Source: WHSW01 sp963729075 (GTDB lineage: Bacteria; Actinomycetota; Thermoleophilia; Solirubrobacterales; 70-9). Taken from it: a stretch of 64,000 nucleotides of DNA. The first letter of the stretch is position 1. Each line of letters opens with the position of its first letter. The notes beneath the pieces are model-generated. The model made no database searches and was not told the DNA's origin. It worked only from the letters and a program-made list of their open reading frames with translations. The stretch covers positions 12,010 through 76,009 of the forward strand of contig CAVSMU010000015.1 in the NCBI GenBank assembly GCA_963729075.1, in the 5' to 3' direction. Of the stretch, positions 25,427 through 34,413 are shown piece by piece. Made by a program: the position numbers and the translations under genes.

Positions 25427-26179
25427 TTAGACCGTCAGGCGCACGATCGCAACCGTGCCCACGACCACGATCACGACACGCAGAGCGGTCGGTGAGAGCC
25501 GCCGCCCGTAGCGAGCCCCGAGCGCCGCGCCCACGATCGAGCCTGCGGCGATCAGCCCGGCGACGGCCCAGTCGACATCCGCGACGATGGCGAAGACGAT
25601 GCCCGCCGTCAGGTTGACGAGCCCGGCGAGCACGTTCTTGAGCCCGTTGAGGCGCTGAAGGTGGTCCTCGATCGCGACCCCGAGGATCGAGATCAGGATG
25701 ATCCCCTGGGCGGCGCCGAAGTAGCCGCCGTAGACGCCGGTCGCACCCACGGCGGCCCGCAGGGCGGGGTTGCGCTCGGCGCCGTGGTGCCGACGGCGAT
25801 GCGCGAGGGCGCGCTCGAGGCGCGGCTGGACGACGACCAGAAGGAGCGCGAGGGCGATCAGGACCGGGACGATGGCGTCGAACGCGCTCGAAGGGAGGGT
25901 CAACAGCAGGGCGGCGCCGGCGAGCGCCCCCGTAATCGAGTACACGCCGAGGTGAAGGATCCGGCTGCGCTGGCCCTCGAGCTCCCGGCGATAGCCGATC
26001 ACGCCCGACACCGAGCCCGGCACGAGCCCGAGGTTGTTGGAGACGTTCGCCACCAACGGCGAGTAGTCGAGCGCGATCAGGACCGGGAACGTGATCAGCG
26101 TCCCGCTGCCGACGACCGTGTTGATCGCACCGGCGCCGATCCCGGCGCCCACGATCGCGAGCGCCTCGAGCGCGTCCAT
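25427..26179 (-). CDS. TSUP/TauE-like sulfite exporter family membrane protein
   Basis: From ATG 26177-26179 the product has 250 residues and about seven to eight hydrophobic helices. IVGAGIGAGAINTVVGSGTLITFPVLI near the N-terminus and GVYGGYFGAAQGIILISIL in the second half are the repeated signature halves of the TauE/SafE family. These proteins move small sulfur or carbon-containing anions across the inner membrane. Upstream in-frame residues are low-complexity and unlikely to be translated. GNAT lies 13 bp upstream. Confidence 0.9.
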   Translation of the reverse strand: MDALEALAIVGAGIGAGAINTVVGSGTLITFPVLIALDYSPLVANVSNNLGLVPGSVSGVIGYRRELEGQRSRILHLGVYSITGALAGAALLLTLPSSAFDAIVPVLIALALLLVVVQPRLERALAHRRRHHGAERNPALRAAVGATGVYGGYFGAAQGIILISILGVAIEDHLQRLNGLKNVLAGLVNLTAGIVFAIVADVDWAVAGLIAAGSIVGAALGARYGRRLSPTALRVVIVVVGTVAIVRLTV

Positions 26180-26192
26180 GGGTCGGCGCAGG

Positions 26193-26711
26193 CTACCTGC
26201 GCCCCGGCCGCGACCCGACGTCGAGCGGCGGATGGGCGAGCACGACCGATGTCTCGATCTGGCGGTCCGGGATCGTCCAGTACCTCTCGAGCAGCTGGCT
26301 CGTGAGCTGTGGCGAGGCGAGCTCGAAGCCGTGGCGGCGATAGAAGCGGATCGCCCAGTCGGCATCCGCCCAGGTGCCGACGAGCATCCGCCGCGAGCTC
26401 AGCCCCCGCAGGTGTCGAAGCAGCGCGGTGCCGACTCCGCGCCCTTGGCGCTCGGGAAGGACGTACGCGTGACGGATCAGATCCACGTCGCCCACCGCCT
26501 GGACGCCCATCGCGCCGACCAGCGCGCCGTCCAGCTCATAGCCCCAGAACCGGACCCCGGCGGCGATCTCGCCCTCGAGCTGGGGTGCATCCATGTAGGG
26601 GTCGTGCCAGCGGTCGGCCGGGATCACCCCCCGGTAGGCCTCGGCGGCGGAGTTGATGATCGCCAGGATCACGTCGCGCTCGTCGTGTCGAGTGCGCCGG
26701 ATGCTGCTCAT
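26193..26711 (-). CDS. GNAT-family N-acetyltransferase
   Basis: The product has 172 residues from ATG 26709-26711. RHAYVLPERQGRGVGTALLRHL is the acetyl-CoA pyrophosphate-binding motif (QGRGVG), and WADADWAIRFYRRHGFELAS is the C-terminal motif B region. It should transfer an acetyl group from acetyl-CoA to an unidentified amine. It is divergent from the SDR gene with an 82-bp gap that may hold both promoters. Confidence 0.9.
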   Translation of the reverse strand: MSSIRRTRHDERDVILAIINSAAEAYRGVIPADRWHDPYMDAPQLEGEIAAGVRFWGYELDGALVGAMGVQAVGDVDLIRHAYVLPERQGRGVGTALLRHLRGLSSRRMLVGTWADADWAIRFYRRHGFELASPQLTSQLLERYWTIPDRQIETSVVLAHPPLDVGSRPGRR

Positions 26712-26793
26712 GGCACCAATCCTCACGCTTCGGCCGTCCACCGCGTTTCTAGGGGTGCGGGGGCATCCACGGAGATTCGAACGGAGGCCTGTC

Positions 26794-27597
26794 ATGCAAC
26801 TGGATCTCGACGACCGCATCGCCCTGGTCACCGGCGCCTCGAAGGGCATCGGGCTGGCCATTACGCAGACGCTGCTCGAGGAGGGGGCGCGCGTGGTCGC
26901 TGTCTCGCGCACCCGTTCGCCGGAGATCGACGGGCTCGCCGGCGAGCTCGTCCACGTCACCGCGGACCTCATGGATCCGGACCGACCAGCGGAGGTGGTG
27001 GCGCGAGCCGTCGGCGAGTTCGGCGGGCTCGACATCCTCGTCAACAACGCCGGCGGCCCGCCCCCTGACACCAAGCTGCCGCGCTTCGGCTTCCTCGAGC
27101 TCGACGACACCGACTGGCGCGAGATGTTCGAGTTCAACCTGTTCTCGGCCGTGCGCGCATCGCGGGCTGCGCTGCCGGTCATGGTCGAGCGGGGCGGAGG
27201 CGCGATCGTCAACGTCTCGTCGGTCCACGGCCGCCAGCCGTCGGCGGTGAACGTGGACTACGGGGCCGCCAAGGCCGCGATGATCAACCTCACGAAGGCG
27301 CTCTCCGAGGAGTTCGCCCCGCAGGGCGTCCGCGTCAACGGCGTCTGCCCGGGGCCGGTGAGGACGCCGTGGTGGACCGACGAGGGTGGCGCCGCCGACA
27401 TCCTGGCCGCAGCGACCGGCTCGGATCGCGAGAGCGTGATGACCACCGTGGCCCCGGAGATGATGCAGCTGGCCACGGGTCGCCTCGCCGATCCGAAGGA
27501 GATCGCCTTCGCCGTGGCCTTTCTCGCATCGCCGCGGTCGGCAAGCACGACCGGCGCCGAGTTCGTCGTCGACTCCGGGATGCTCAAGACGAGCTGA
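26794..27597 (+). CDS. Short-chain dehydrogenase/reductase
   Basis: The product has 267 residues. LVTGASKGIGLAI is the glycine-rich NAD(P) loop, ILVNNAGG follows, the catalytic set is the Ser of NVSSVHG with YGAAK (Tyr and Lys), and GVRVNGVCPGPVRTPWW lies after the active site. The C-terminal FLASPRSASTTGAEFVVDSGML is typical of FabG-like classical SDRs. It acts in the cytosol; the substrate is unknown. Confidence 0.92.
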   Translation: MQLDLDDRIALVTGASKGIGLAITQTLLEEGARVVAVSRTRSPEIDGLAGELVHVTADLMDPDRPAEVVARAVGEFGGLDILVNNAGGPPPDTKLPRFGFLELDDTDWREMFEFNLFSAVRASRAALPVMVERGGGAIVNVSSVHGRQPSAVNVDYGAAKAAMINLTKALSEEFAPQGVRVNGVCPGPVRTPWWTDEGGAADILAAATGSDRESVMTTVAPEMMQLATGRLADPKEIAFAVAFLASPRSASTTGAEFVVDSGMLKTS

Positions 27598-27658
27598 TCG
27601 GCAGTTGCGATCGGCCCGAAGTCGAGACACCCGTGCCGTAGCGCATACTGGTGGGGCG

Positions 27659-28057
27659 ATGTCCGAGGAGAACGTCGAAAAGACCCGCGCGTTCATCGAT
27701 GCCTACAACCGCCGTGACTTCGACGCTGCGGTCGAGTCGTTCCATCCCGCGATCGACTGGGTGCTTCCGGCGCAGCAGGCGTCGGACTCCTGCTGCGGCC
27801 CGGAGGAGATCAAGCGCTTTTGGGACAGGATCGACGAGACGATGGGGGAGCTGCAGCTGCGGCCGCAGGAGTACGTCGATGCGGGGGACCGGGTTGCGAC
27901 CCGGCTTCGCCACTACGGTCGCGGCCGGGAGAGCGGAGTGGTCATCGACGAGGAGCTCTACCACCAGGTCGCGACCTTCCGCGACGGGACCATCGTGCGA
28001 ATGGAGTACTTCGCCGCCTGGGACGAGGCGCTCGCGGCCGCCAAGATCTCCGACTGA
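27659..28057 (+). CDS. SnoaL-like (NTF2-fold) protein of the MSxENVE family
   Basis: The product has 132 residues from ATG 27659. It starts MSEENVEKTRAFIDAYNRRDFDAAVESFHPAIDW, the helix-strand opening of SnoaL/NTF2-like proteins, and ends YFAAWDEALAAAKISD. Three relatives in this window (50988, 51404, 53036) share the same opening. The fold forms a small-molecule pocket, but no catalytic His/Asp pair can be assigned. The substrate is unknown. Confidence 0.8.
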   Translation: MSEENVEKTRAFIDAYNRRDFDAAVESFHPAIDWVLPAQQASDSCCGPEEIKRFWDRIDETMGELQLRPQEYVDAGDRVATRLRHYGRGRESGVVIDEELYHQVATFRDGTIVRMEYFAAWDEALAAAKISD

Positions 28058-28100
28058 CACGTTTCAGCTTTCGGCGCCTGCGGGTAGTCCTATACCCGAG

Positions 28101-28511
28101 GTGTTAGGGGCCTCGAATGACAAGCTCGAACTCGTCCTGCCAGCAGCCCCCCCGAGCGTGGCAGCGGCTCGGCATGCATTGACCGCCTACGCCGAGCGCT
28201 GCGGGTGGACCGACCTGTGGCCGATCCAGACCGCGGTCTCGGAGGCCGTGGGTAACGCCGTCGTGCACGCCTACCCCACGAGTGCCAACGGCAGCCAGGT
28301 CTGGATCTCGGCGGAGCTCGACCGCGACGGCCTGCTCGTCGCGGTCGAGGACGAGGGCACCGGGATGCGGCCCCGCGTGGACAGCCCCGGCCTCGGCCTC
28401 GGCATTTCGCTGATCGAGCGGCTCACCGATCGGCTGGTGATGGAGGACCGCTCCCAGGGCGGCCTCCGGGTCGAGCTGCGGTTCGACCGCGAGCCACACG
28501 AGGCCGGCTGA
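28101..28511 (+). CDS. Anti-sigma-factor-type serine kinase (HATPase, RsbW-like)
   Basis: From GTG 28101 the product has 136 residues. TAVSEAVGNAVVHAYP is the N box, VAVEDEGTGMRP the G1 box and GLGLGISLIERL the G2 box of a GHKL ATPase with no His-phosphotransfer domain. Such proteins bind and inhibit sigma factors and phosphorylate antagonist proteins; SpoIIE-type phosphatases reverse this. The MASE1-SpoIIE protein at 11044-12744 is a possible functional partner; no antagonist gene is adjacent. Confidence 0.85.
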   Translation: MLGASNDKLELVLPAAPPSVAAARHALTAYAERCGWTDLWPIQTAVSEAVGNAVVHAYPTSANGSQVWISAELDRDGLLVAVEDEGTGMRPRVDSPGLGLGISLIERLTDRLVMEDRSQGGLRVELRFDREPHEAG

Positions 28512-28565
28512 TCACGGTGTCTTGACGCCGACCGGCGGTGCCGCGAGACTGAGACCGGGTTCCTC

Positions 28566-29702
28566 ATGGACTACTCGCTGCTCAAGGACACGGCCTTTCT
28601 TCCCGCGCCCGTCCGAGAGCGCACGATCGCGAACCTGGCCGCGCTGCGCGAGCAGCTCTCCGAGGCTCTCCCGGCCAAGGACGCCGAGGACCACATGCTG
28701 CTCGGGACCTGGAACATCCGCGACTTCGGCAAGGCGGACAGCCTGCGCAAGGGCCGCGGCCCACGGCTGCCCGAAACGCATTTCTACATCGCCGAACTCA
28801 TCTCACGGTTCGATTTCGTCGCCGTCCAGGAGGTGAACGACCTCCCCGAGTGGGCGCGGGTGATGCGCATCCTCGGCCCCGACTGGGACTTCATCGCCAC
28901 CGACGTCACCGACCCTGAGCTCGGCGGCAACGGCGAGCGTCTGACCTTCGCCTTCGACAGCCGCAAGGTGCGGTTTCGTCACATCGCCGGCGAGATCGTG
29001 CTGCCGCCCAACAAGCTGGTGAGCGAGAACGTCGTTCCGGAGGCGGACGACGAGGGGGCGTCCGGCGAGGTCGCCGGGCAGCCGGTCGGCCGCCAGTTCG
29101 CCCGCTCGCCGTTCGTCGCATCGTTTCGCTCGAACTGGTTCAAGTTCGACATCTGCACCGTGCACATCTATTACGGCGAGGAGCACGGCGAGAAGCTTCG
29201 CCGCCGGGTCGCCGAGATCCGAGAGATCGCCGAGTACTTCGGGAGCCGGGCGGTCGATGCCTTGGAGTCCGGCACGTCGCTGATCCTGCTCGGCGACTTC
29301 AACGTCGTCGGCCCGGAGCACGAGACGATGGCCGCGCTGCTCGCCTCGGGCTTCAAGACGGCGGGCACGCTCGAGAACATCGCCTCGAACATCGGGCGCG
29401 ACAAGTACTACGACCAGATCGTGTTCCACACCCGGCCCGGGGTGCTCGAGTACAGCGAGACCCCGACCCCGGACGGCAAGCCCAGGGCCGGCATCTTCGA
29501 GATCTTCCGCAACGTCTTCACCGAGGCCCAGCTCGACGACTATCAGTCGGCGGCCAGCGCAACCACCGCCGGCGACGACAAGACCGGGGACGAGCTACGC
29601 GACTACTACCTCGACTGGCGCACGTACCAGTTCTCCGACCACCTTCCGATGTGGATCCAGCTGCGCGTCAACGACAGCTCCTCCTACCTCGAGCGCATGT
29701 AG
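28566..29702 (+). CDS. Endonuclease/exonuclease/phosphatase-family protein
   Basis: The product has 378 residues. LLGTWNIRDFGKAD, VAVQEVND with the metal-binding Glu, LILLGDFNVVGPEHETM with catalytic Asp/Asn, KYYDQIVF and FSDHLPMW with the terminal catalytic Asp-His are the EEP-fold motifs of DNase I-like nucleases and phosphatases. No signal peptide is visible. The substrate is unknown. Confidence 0.88.
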   Translation: MDYSLLKDTAFLPAPVRERTIANLAALREQLSEALPAKDAEDHMLLGTWNIRDFGKADSLRKGRGPRLPETHFYIAELISRFDFVAVQEVNDLPEWARVMRILGPDWDFIATDVTDPELGGNGERLTFAFDSRKVRFRHIAGEIVLPPNKLVSENVVPEADDEGASGEVAGQPVGRQFARSPFVASFRSNWFKFDICTVHIYYGEEHGEKLRRRVAEIREIAEYFGSRAVDALESGTSLILLGDFNVVGPEHETMAALLASGFKTAGTLENIASNIGRDKYYDQIVFHTRPGVLEYSETPTPDGKPRAGIFEIFRNVFTEAQLDDYQSAASATTAGDDKTGDELRDYYLDWRTYQFSDHLPMWIQLRVNDSSSYLERM

Positions 29703-29714
29703 CTCAGGGAGCGG

Positions 29715-30519
29715 TCAGCAGCTTCGCTTGACGTCGCGGCCCGGGCCGCCGCGGCAGGTGTCGCGGCCAGTCCCGCCCCGCAGCAGGTCGTCTCCGCTTC
29801 CACCGCCAAGGCGGTCATCGCCGCCACCGCCGCGCAGCTCGTCGCCGCCGGCCTGGCCCTTGAGCAGGTCGTTGCCGCCGAACCCGCAGATCAGGTCCTT
29901 GCCGCCGAGCCCGCGGACCTGATCGTCACCGCGCAGCGCGGCGATCACGTCACGCTTGTCGGTGCCCATGAGCACGTCGTTCCCGTCGGTGCCGACGATC
30001 GTCGCCTCGCGGCCGCCGCAGGTGGGCGTTGGCGGCGCCGGGAGGACCGTCGTCGTCTCGGTGTCGGAGTTGTTCGCGAGCGCCGGGTCAGTGTCGGCGC
30101 TCGAGACCGTCGCCGTGTTCTCGAACTGACCGTCGTCGCGGGGCACGACGCGGATCGCAACCGAGGCGCTCGCGCCGTTTGCGAGCGATCCGAGCGCGCA
30201 GCTGACGGTCCTGCCCTTGCGCTCGCAGGAGCCGATGGAGGGCTCGGCCGCGACGAAGTCGAGCTTGTTGGGGAGCTTGTCCTCGACCACAACGCCCGAG
30301 GTCGCATCGGGGCCGGCGTTCGCCACCGCGAGCGTGTAGGTGAGCTCGGATCCGACCGTGACCGGGTCGGGCCCGTCGGACTTGCCGACCGAGAGGTCGG
30401 CCGTGGCCGCGAACGCCGATGCCGGGCGCCAACGCCAGCATCCCGGCCGCGACGGCAACGCCGCCCAGCATTCGCGCCCATCCCATGTGACTACTCATCG
30501 TGATCGACACCCTCTTCAT
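29715..30519 (-). CDS. Secreted DUF11 plus RTX-repeat protein, frameshifted in signal peptide
   Basis: The start ATG 30517-30519 has AAGGA eight bases upstream and encodes MKRVSITMSSHMGWARMLGG then a hydrophobic signal stretch. A one-base shift near 30420 moves to the frame reading SAFAATADLSVGKSDGPDP, where export and cleavage after AFA fit. The mature part has a DUF11 domain (ELTYTLAVANAGPDATSG to NTATVSSADTDPALANNS), then RTX repeats GTDGNDVLMG, LRGDDQVRGLGG and GGNDLLKG that bind calcium outside the cell, ending in CRGGPGRDVKRSC. It lies 75 bp downstream of the ECF sigma gene. Confidence 0.75.
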
Positions 30520-30594
30520 ATCTCGATTCCTTCCGTTCCGTGCATCGGAAACACATCCGGCGGGCGTTCAGAGCGGGAACGCGGCGGTAAGTGG

Positions 30595-32197
30595 CTATTG
30601 CTCCGACTGAGCGCTCGGCGGCACGGGGGCGTCGGTCGTGGCGCCGGGGGACACCTCGGGCTTCGGTGGCGGCGAGACCGGTGTGGGGTGGGGCTCGGTC
30701 TGCGCCGGCGGGGGCGTGGCCTGCTCAGGCGGCGTGGCGAGCTGTCCCGGTGGCGTCGCAACCTGGCCGGGTGGCGCGCCGGATTGCCCCTGGGGCGCTT
30801 CCGCATGGCCGGGCGGGGTGGCGGTCTCCCCGGGCGGCGGCTTCGTCTGTCCCGGGGGTGCGGCCTGGCCCGGCGGGGTACCCGTCTGGCCCGGCGGCGT
30901 GCCCGTCTGGCCCGGCGGGGTGCCCGTCTGGCCCGGCGGGGGTGCCCGTCTGGCCCGGCGGGGTGCCCGTCTGGCCCGCGGGGGTGCTCGCCTGACCCGG
31001 CGGGGTGCCCGTCTGGCCCGGCGGCGTGCCCGTCTGGCCCGGCGGCGTCTCGGAATGGCCGGCGGGCGTCCCGGAGCGGCCCCGGGCGTCGCCGTTGTGC
31101 GAGCGCTCGATGGCGCCGTCGGGCTGTCGGCCGGCGACGGGGGGCACGCCCGCCTGGCTCGGCGCCGTGCGCGCGCGCTCCGCCGGTTGATTCGGCGCGG
31201 GCGCGGCGGACGGGCTATCGCTCTGCCGCTCGGCGCCGGCGCCGCGGTCGCCGAGGCCCGGGAGATCGACGACGCCGGTCACCTGCGCGGCCCCGGCGCC
31301 GATCGTCGCCGCGACGAGCACCGCGGTCGCGGACTTGGCCGCCACTGACCCCCCGAGGACCAGGCCCGTGCCGCCTGCCGCGCCGCCGCCGCCCGCGGCG
31401 CCGCCGCCGCCCGCGAGCCCCTTCATAAGTCCGATCGCCCCGGGCAGAGCCAGGGCCGGCGCGAGCTGGGCGAGATCCTCCCGGCGGTCGACGATCCCCG
31501 CCCGGAAGTTCGCGCAGCGTTCGCAGTCGCGCAGGTGAGCGCGCAGCCGGCGCCCTCGCAGCACGCGGCCGTCGCGCTCGGAGATCGCCCGGCGGACTCG
31601 GTCGCACTCCATCTCGCGACCCTCAGCCATCTCCTGCAGCGCGAGTCGGGTCTCGTAGACGAGCTGGCGGGCCGCCTGCGCCGAGCAGTTGAGGCTGGCG
31701 GCGATCTCCTTGAAGCTCAGGCCGCTGAGCTCGCGCATGACGAGCGCGCCCCGCTGGCGGTCGGGCAGCTGGCCCAGGTCGTCGACGAGCTGGCGCAGCC
31801 GTTCGATCGTGGCGGCGTCGGCATCGGCGGCCGGAACGGTGAGACGGTCGGGATCGAGCTCCACTCCCGGGCGCCGCTGACGGAGCAGTGAAATCGCCTC
31901 GTTGTGGGCGACGCGGTACAGCCACGGCTTGAGCGCGATCTCGCGCCGCTCGCCGGGCAGGGCGCGCACCGCGCTGACCATCGTGTTCTGTAGTGCGTCG
32001 GCCGCGTCCTCCGCGTTGCCGAGGATCGCGGTGCAGTAGCGATGGAGCTCCTGTCCGTGGCGCCGGTAGATCGCGGCGAAGGCGCGCTCGTCGCCGTCGG
32101 CGGCCATCCGCGCCAGGCGCTCGTCGCCCAGCAGGCGCGGTATCGCAGGTCGAATCCCCCGCGGGCGCTGGCGCAGCGCCTCGTCGGCACCGGTCAT
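30595..32197 (-). CDS. ECF sigma factor with fused zinc finger, membrane helix and TPPGQTG-repeat tail
   Basis: From ATG 32195-32197, residues 38-105 are sigma-70 region 2 (FAAIYRRHGQELHRYC, DALQNTMVSAVRAL) and 144-190 region 4 (LPDRQRGALVMRELSGLSFKEIAASL). His221, Cys225 and Cys228 in HLRDCERCANF form an anti-sigma-like zinc finger. Residues about 277-311 are a Gly/Ala-rich membrane helix, followed by a linker and tandem TPPGQTG repeats. A five-G run at 30938-30942, four in sister repeats, shifts the frame. As given the frame ends at 30725; without the extra base it continues in register to TAG at 30595 (533 residues). An in-frame TTG at 32227 is a weaker start. Confidence 0.8.
30711..31085 (-). 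repeat. 21-bp minisatellite encoding TPPGQTG repeats
   Basis: Near-identical 21-bp units (core CCCGTCTGGCCCGGCGGGGTG on the plus strand) run through about 30871-31050, with more diverged units on both sides. The GC-rich exact units are prone to slippage, and one unit is 20, one 22 and another 22 bp long. It lies inside the sigma-factor gene. Confidence 0.85.
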
Positions 32198-32282
32198 CGT
32201 CGTTACAAATACCCATTCACGGGACAAAACGCAACCGACGGCGGTAAGTCAGAACGGATCGCGGTCGCATACGATCGTGCAC

Positions 32283-32549
32283 ATGGGCTGCTTCGCCGCG
32301 CTCCTGGCGCTCATCTCGCCCCGGCTGGCGCTGTTCTTCATCTGGATCTTCAGCGACCTGCTGAGCCGCGCGTTCGAGGCCTGGTACGTGCCGCTGCTCG
32401 GCTTCTTCCTGCTGCCGTGGACGACGCTCGCCTACGCCGTGATGTGGAGCTCGTCCGACGGCGTCCGCGGCTTCGAGTGGTTCATCGTCGTCCTCGCCTT
32501 CTTCCTCGACCTCGCGTCGTGGGCGGGCGGGGGCCGCGCGCGAAGCTAG
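32283..32549 (+). CDS. Small hydrophobic membrane protein, unknown function
   Basis: The product has 88 residues from ATG 32283, or 90 from the in-frame GTG. Two or three hydrophobic stretches (FAALLALISPRLALFFIWIF, VPLLGFFLLPWTTLAYAVMW and FIVVLAFFLDLASW) fill most of it. It resembles small 'hypothetical membrane protein' families common in actinobacteria. It is divergent from the sigma gene with about 85 bp between the starts. Confidence 0.65.
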   Translation: MGCFAALLALISPRLALFFIWIFSDLLSRAFEAWYVPLLGFFLLPWTTLAYAVMWSSSDGVRGFEWFIVVLAFFLDLASWAGGGRARS

Positions 32550-32551
32550 AC

Positions 32552-34377
32552 CTAGGGCGTCACGATCGCGAACCGCGGGTCGGGTTCGTCCATGAGCCCG
32601 AACAGCTCACCGACCTTCGCGCCGTCGCCCTCGATCGCGATCCGCCCCGCCTCGAACAGCTCGGCCGTCGTGACGGTCTCGGCGATCAGCTCGTCGAGCG
32701 CCGGGCGCGGCAGCCGCAGGGTGGCCTGTGCGTCCTCGCGCTTGCCGGGCGTGTGGGTGAGCACCGCGTTCTCGAGCGTAAGCGTGTGCGCCTCCTCCGT
32801 GTCCGAGAGCTCGAACACGATCGAGAGCTCGACGCCGAACGCGCGCGGGCCGTCGATTCGAAACGCCATGCCGTCGAGGATCTGCTCGAGCGGCACTTGG
32901 CCCACCATCTCCGGAGAGGCGCTCACCGTCGGCGTGTCGACGATCCCGTCGCGCAGCTCCTTCGCTCCCATGAGGAAGAAGTTGCGCCAGGTCGCGTTCT
33001 CGCACCCGTGGCCGAGCCGTTCGAGCACCGTCGCCTGCAGCTCGCGCGCCGCCTTCGTGCTCGGGCGCTGCGAACACCGCGTGGTTCGCGAGCTCCGCCG
33101 CCCAGCGCAGGTCGCCGGCCTCCGCGGCCTCACGGGCGCGGTCCAGCATCGGGTCGATGCCGCCGATCGCCTTCACGTAGCGGCGCGCGCGCTCCACCGG
33201 CGGGTGCTCCCATAGGTGGGCGGGGTTGCCGTCGAACCAGCCCATGTAGCGCTGGTAGATCGCCTTCACGTTGTGGCTCACGGAGCCGTAGTAGCCGCGG
33301 CAATGCGACTCGCGCTCGAGGCTCGGCGGGAGCTCCATGACCTCGGCGATCTCGGCTCCCGTGAGCCCCTTGTTGATCAGCCGAAGCGTTTGGTCGTGGA
33401 GGTAGCCGTAGAGGTCGCGCTGCTTGCGGAGGAAGTCGATGGCCCGCGCGGTGCCCCAGATCGGCCAGTGATGGACGGCGAAGAGCACGTCGGTGTCGGC
33501 GCCGAAGAGCTCGATCGTCTCGTTCAGGTAGCGGGCCCAGACATGCGCGTCGCGGACCAGCGCGCCGCGCGGGGTGAGGATGTTGTGGAGCGTGTGGGTC
33601 GCGTTCTCGGCGACGCAGAGCACCCGGTGGTCGGGGAAGTGGAAGTTCATCTCGGCCGGCGCCTCGGTCCCCGGGGTGAGCTGGAAGACGAAGCGGATGC
33701 CGTCGACGCGTCTCCTCCTGGCCGGTCTCCGTGATCTCGACGGTCGGCGCGTACAGCGAGTTGCGACCGACCGACGTCGTCAGGCCGAGCCCGCAGCCGA
33801 CCTGCTCGCGCGGCCCGCGCTCGAGCATCGCCTCGTACATGTAGCCGGCGCGACGCGCCATCGCCGGCCCCGCGAAGGCGTTCTCACGCACCGCGTGCTC
33901 GAGGAAGCCCTCCGGCGCGAGGATCGGCACCCGCCCGGAGTCGACGTCCTCGGCCGAGACCACCCCGGCGACGCCGCCAAAGTGGTCGACGTGGCTGTGC
34001 GTGTACACGACGGCGGTCACCGGCCGGTCGCCGCGGTGCTCGCGGTACAGCGCGAGCCCGGCGGCCGCGCACTCGATCGAGATCAGCGGGTCGATGACGA
34101 TGATCCCGTCATGGCCCTCGACGATCTCCATGTTCGAGAGGTCGAGGCCGCGGACCTGAAAGAAGCGGGGGGCGATCTCGAACAGGCCCTGGATCGCGGT
34201 CAGCCGGCTCTGGCGCCAGAGACTCGGGGTCGCCGTCTCGGGACAGTCGCCGGCGAGGAAGTCGTAGGCGTCCGAGTCCCAGACCACGCGGCCGTCGGGC
34301 GCCTCGATTCGGCCGGGGTCGAGCGCGGCGATGAAGCCGCGGCGCGCGTCCTCGAAGTCCTGGTCGCGCTCGGACAT
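32552..34377 (-). pseudogene. Linear alkylsulfatase (MBL fold), broken by two frameshifts
   Basis: Three frames together give a full SdsA1/BDS1-like enzyme: AVVYTHSHVDHFGGVAGV (zinc motif) and IVPILAPEGFLEHAVREN-like regions in frame one; MNFHFPDHRVLCVAENATHTLHN, FAVHHWPIWG and RGYYGSVSHNVKAIYQRYMGW in frame two; ENATWRNFFLMGAKELRDG with an SCP2-like C-terminal domain in frame three. Breaks lie near 33712 and 33065. The enzyme cleaves alkyl sulfates such as SDS to alcohols. No signal peptide is seen, so a cytosolic role is likely. If the indels are sequencing errors it is intact. Confidence 0.85.
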
Positions 34378-34413
34378 GCTGCTCCCTCCTCGTAGCGGTC
34401 GCGCTGCAGCCTA

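Noticed and set aside
30340..31428. Plus-strand Gly/Pro/Trp-rich open frame across the repeat
   Set aside because: It is the complement of the TPPGQTG repeat in the sigma-factor gene; the minus strand carries sigma regions 2 and 4.
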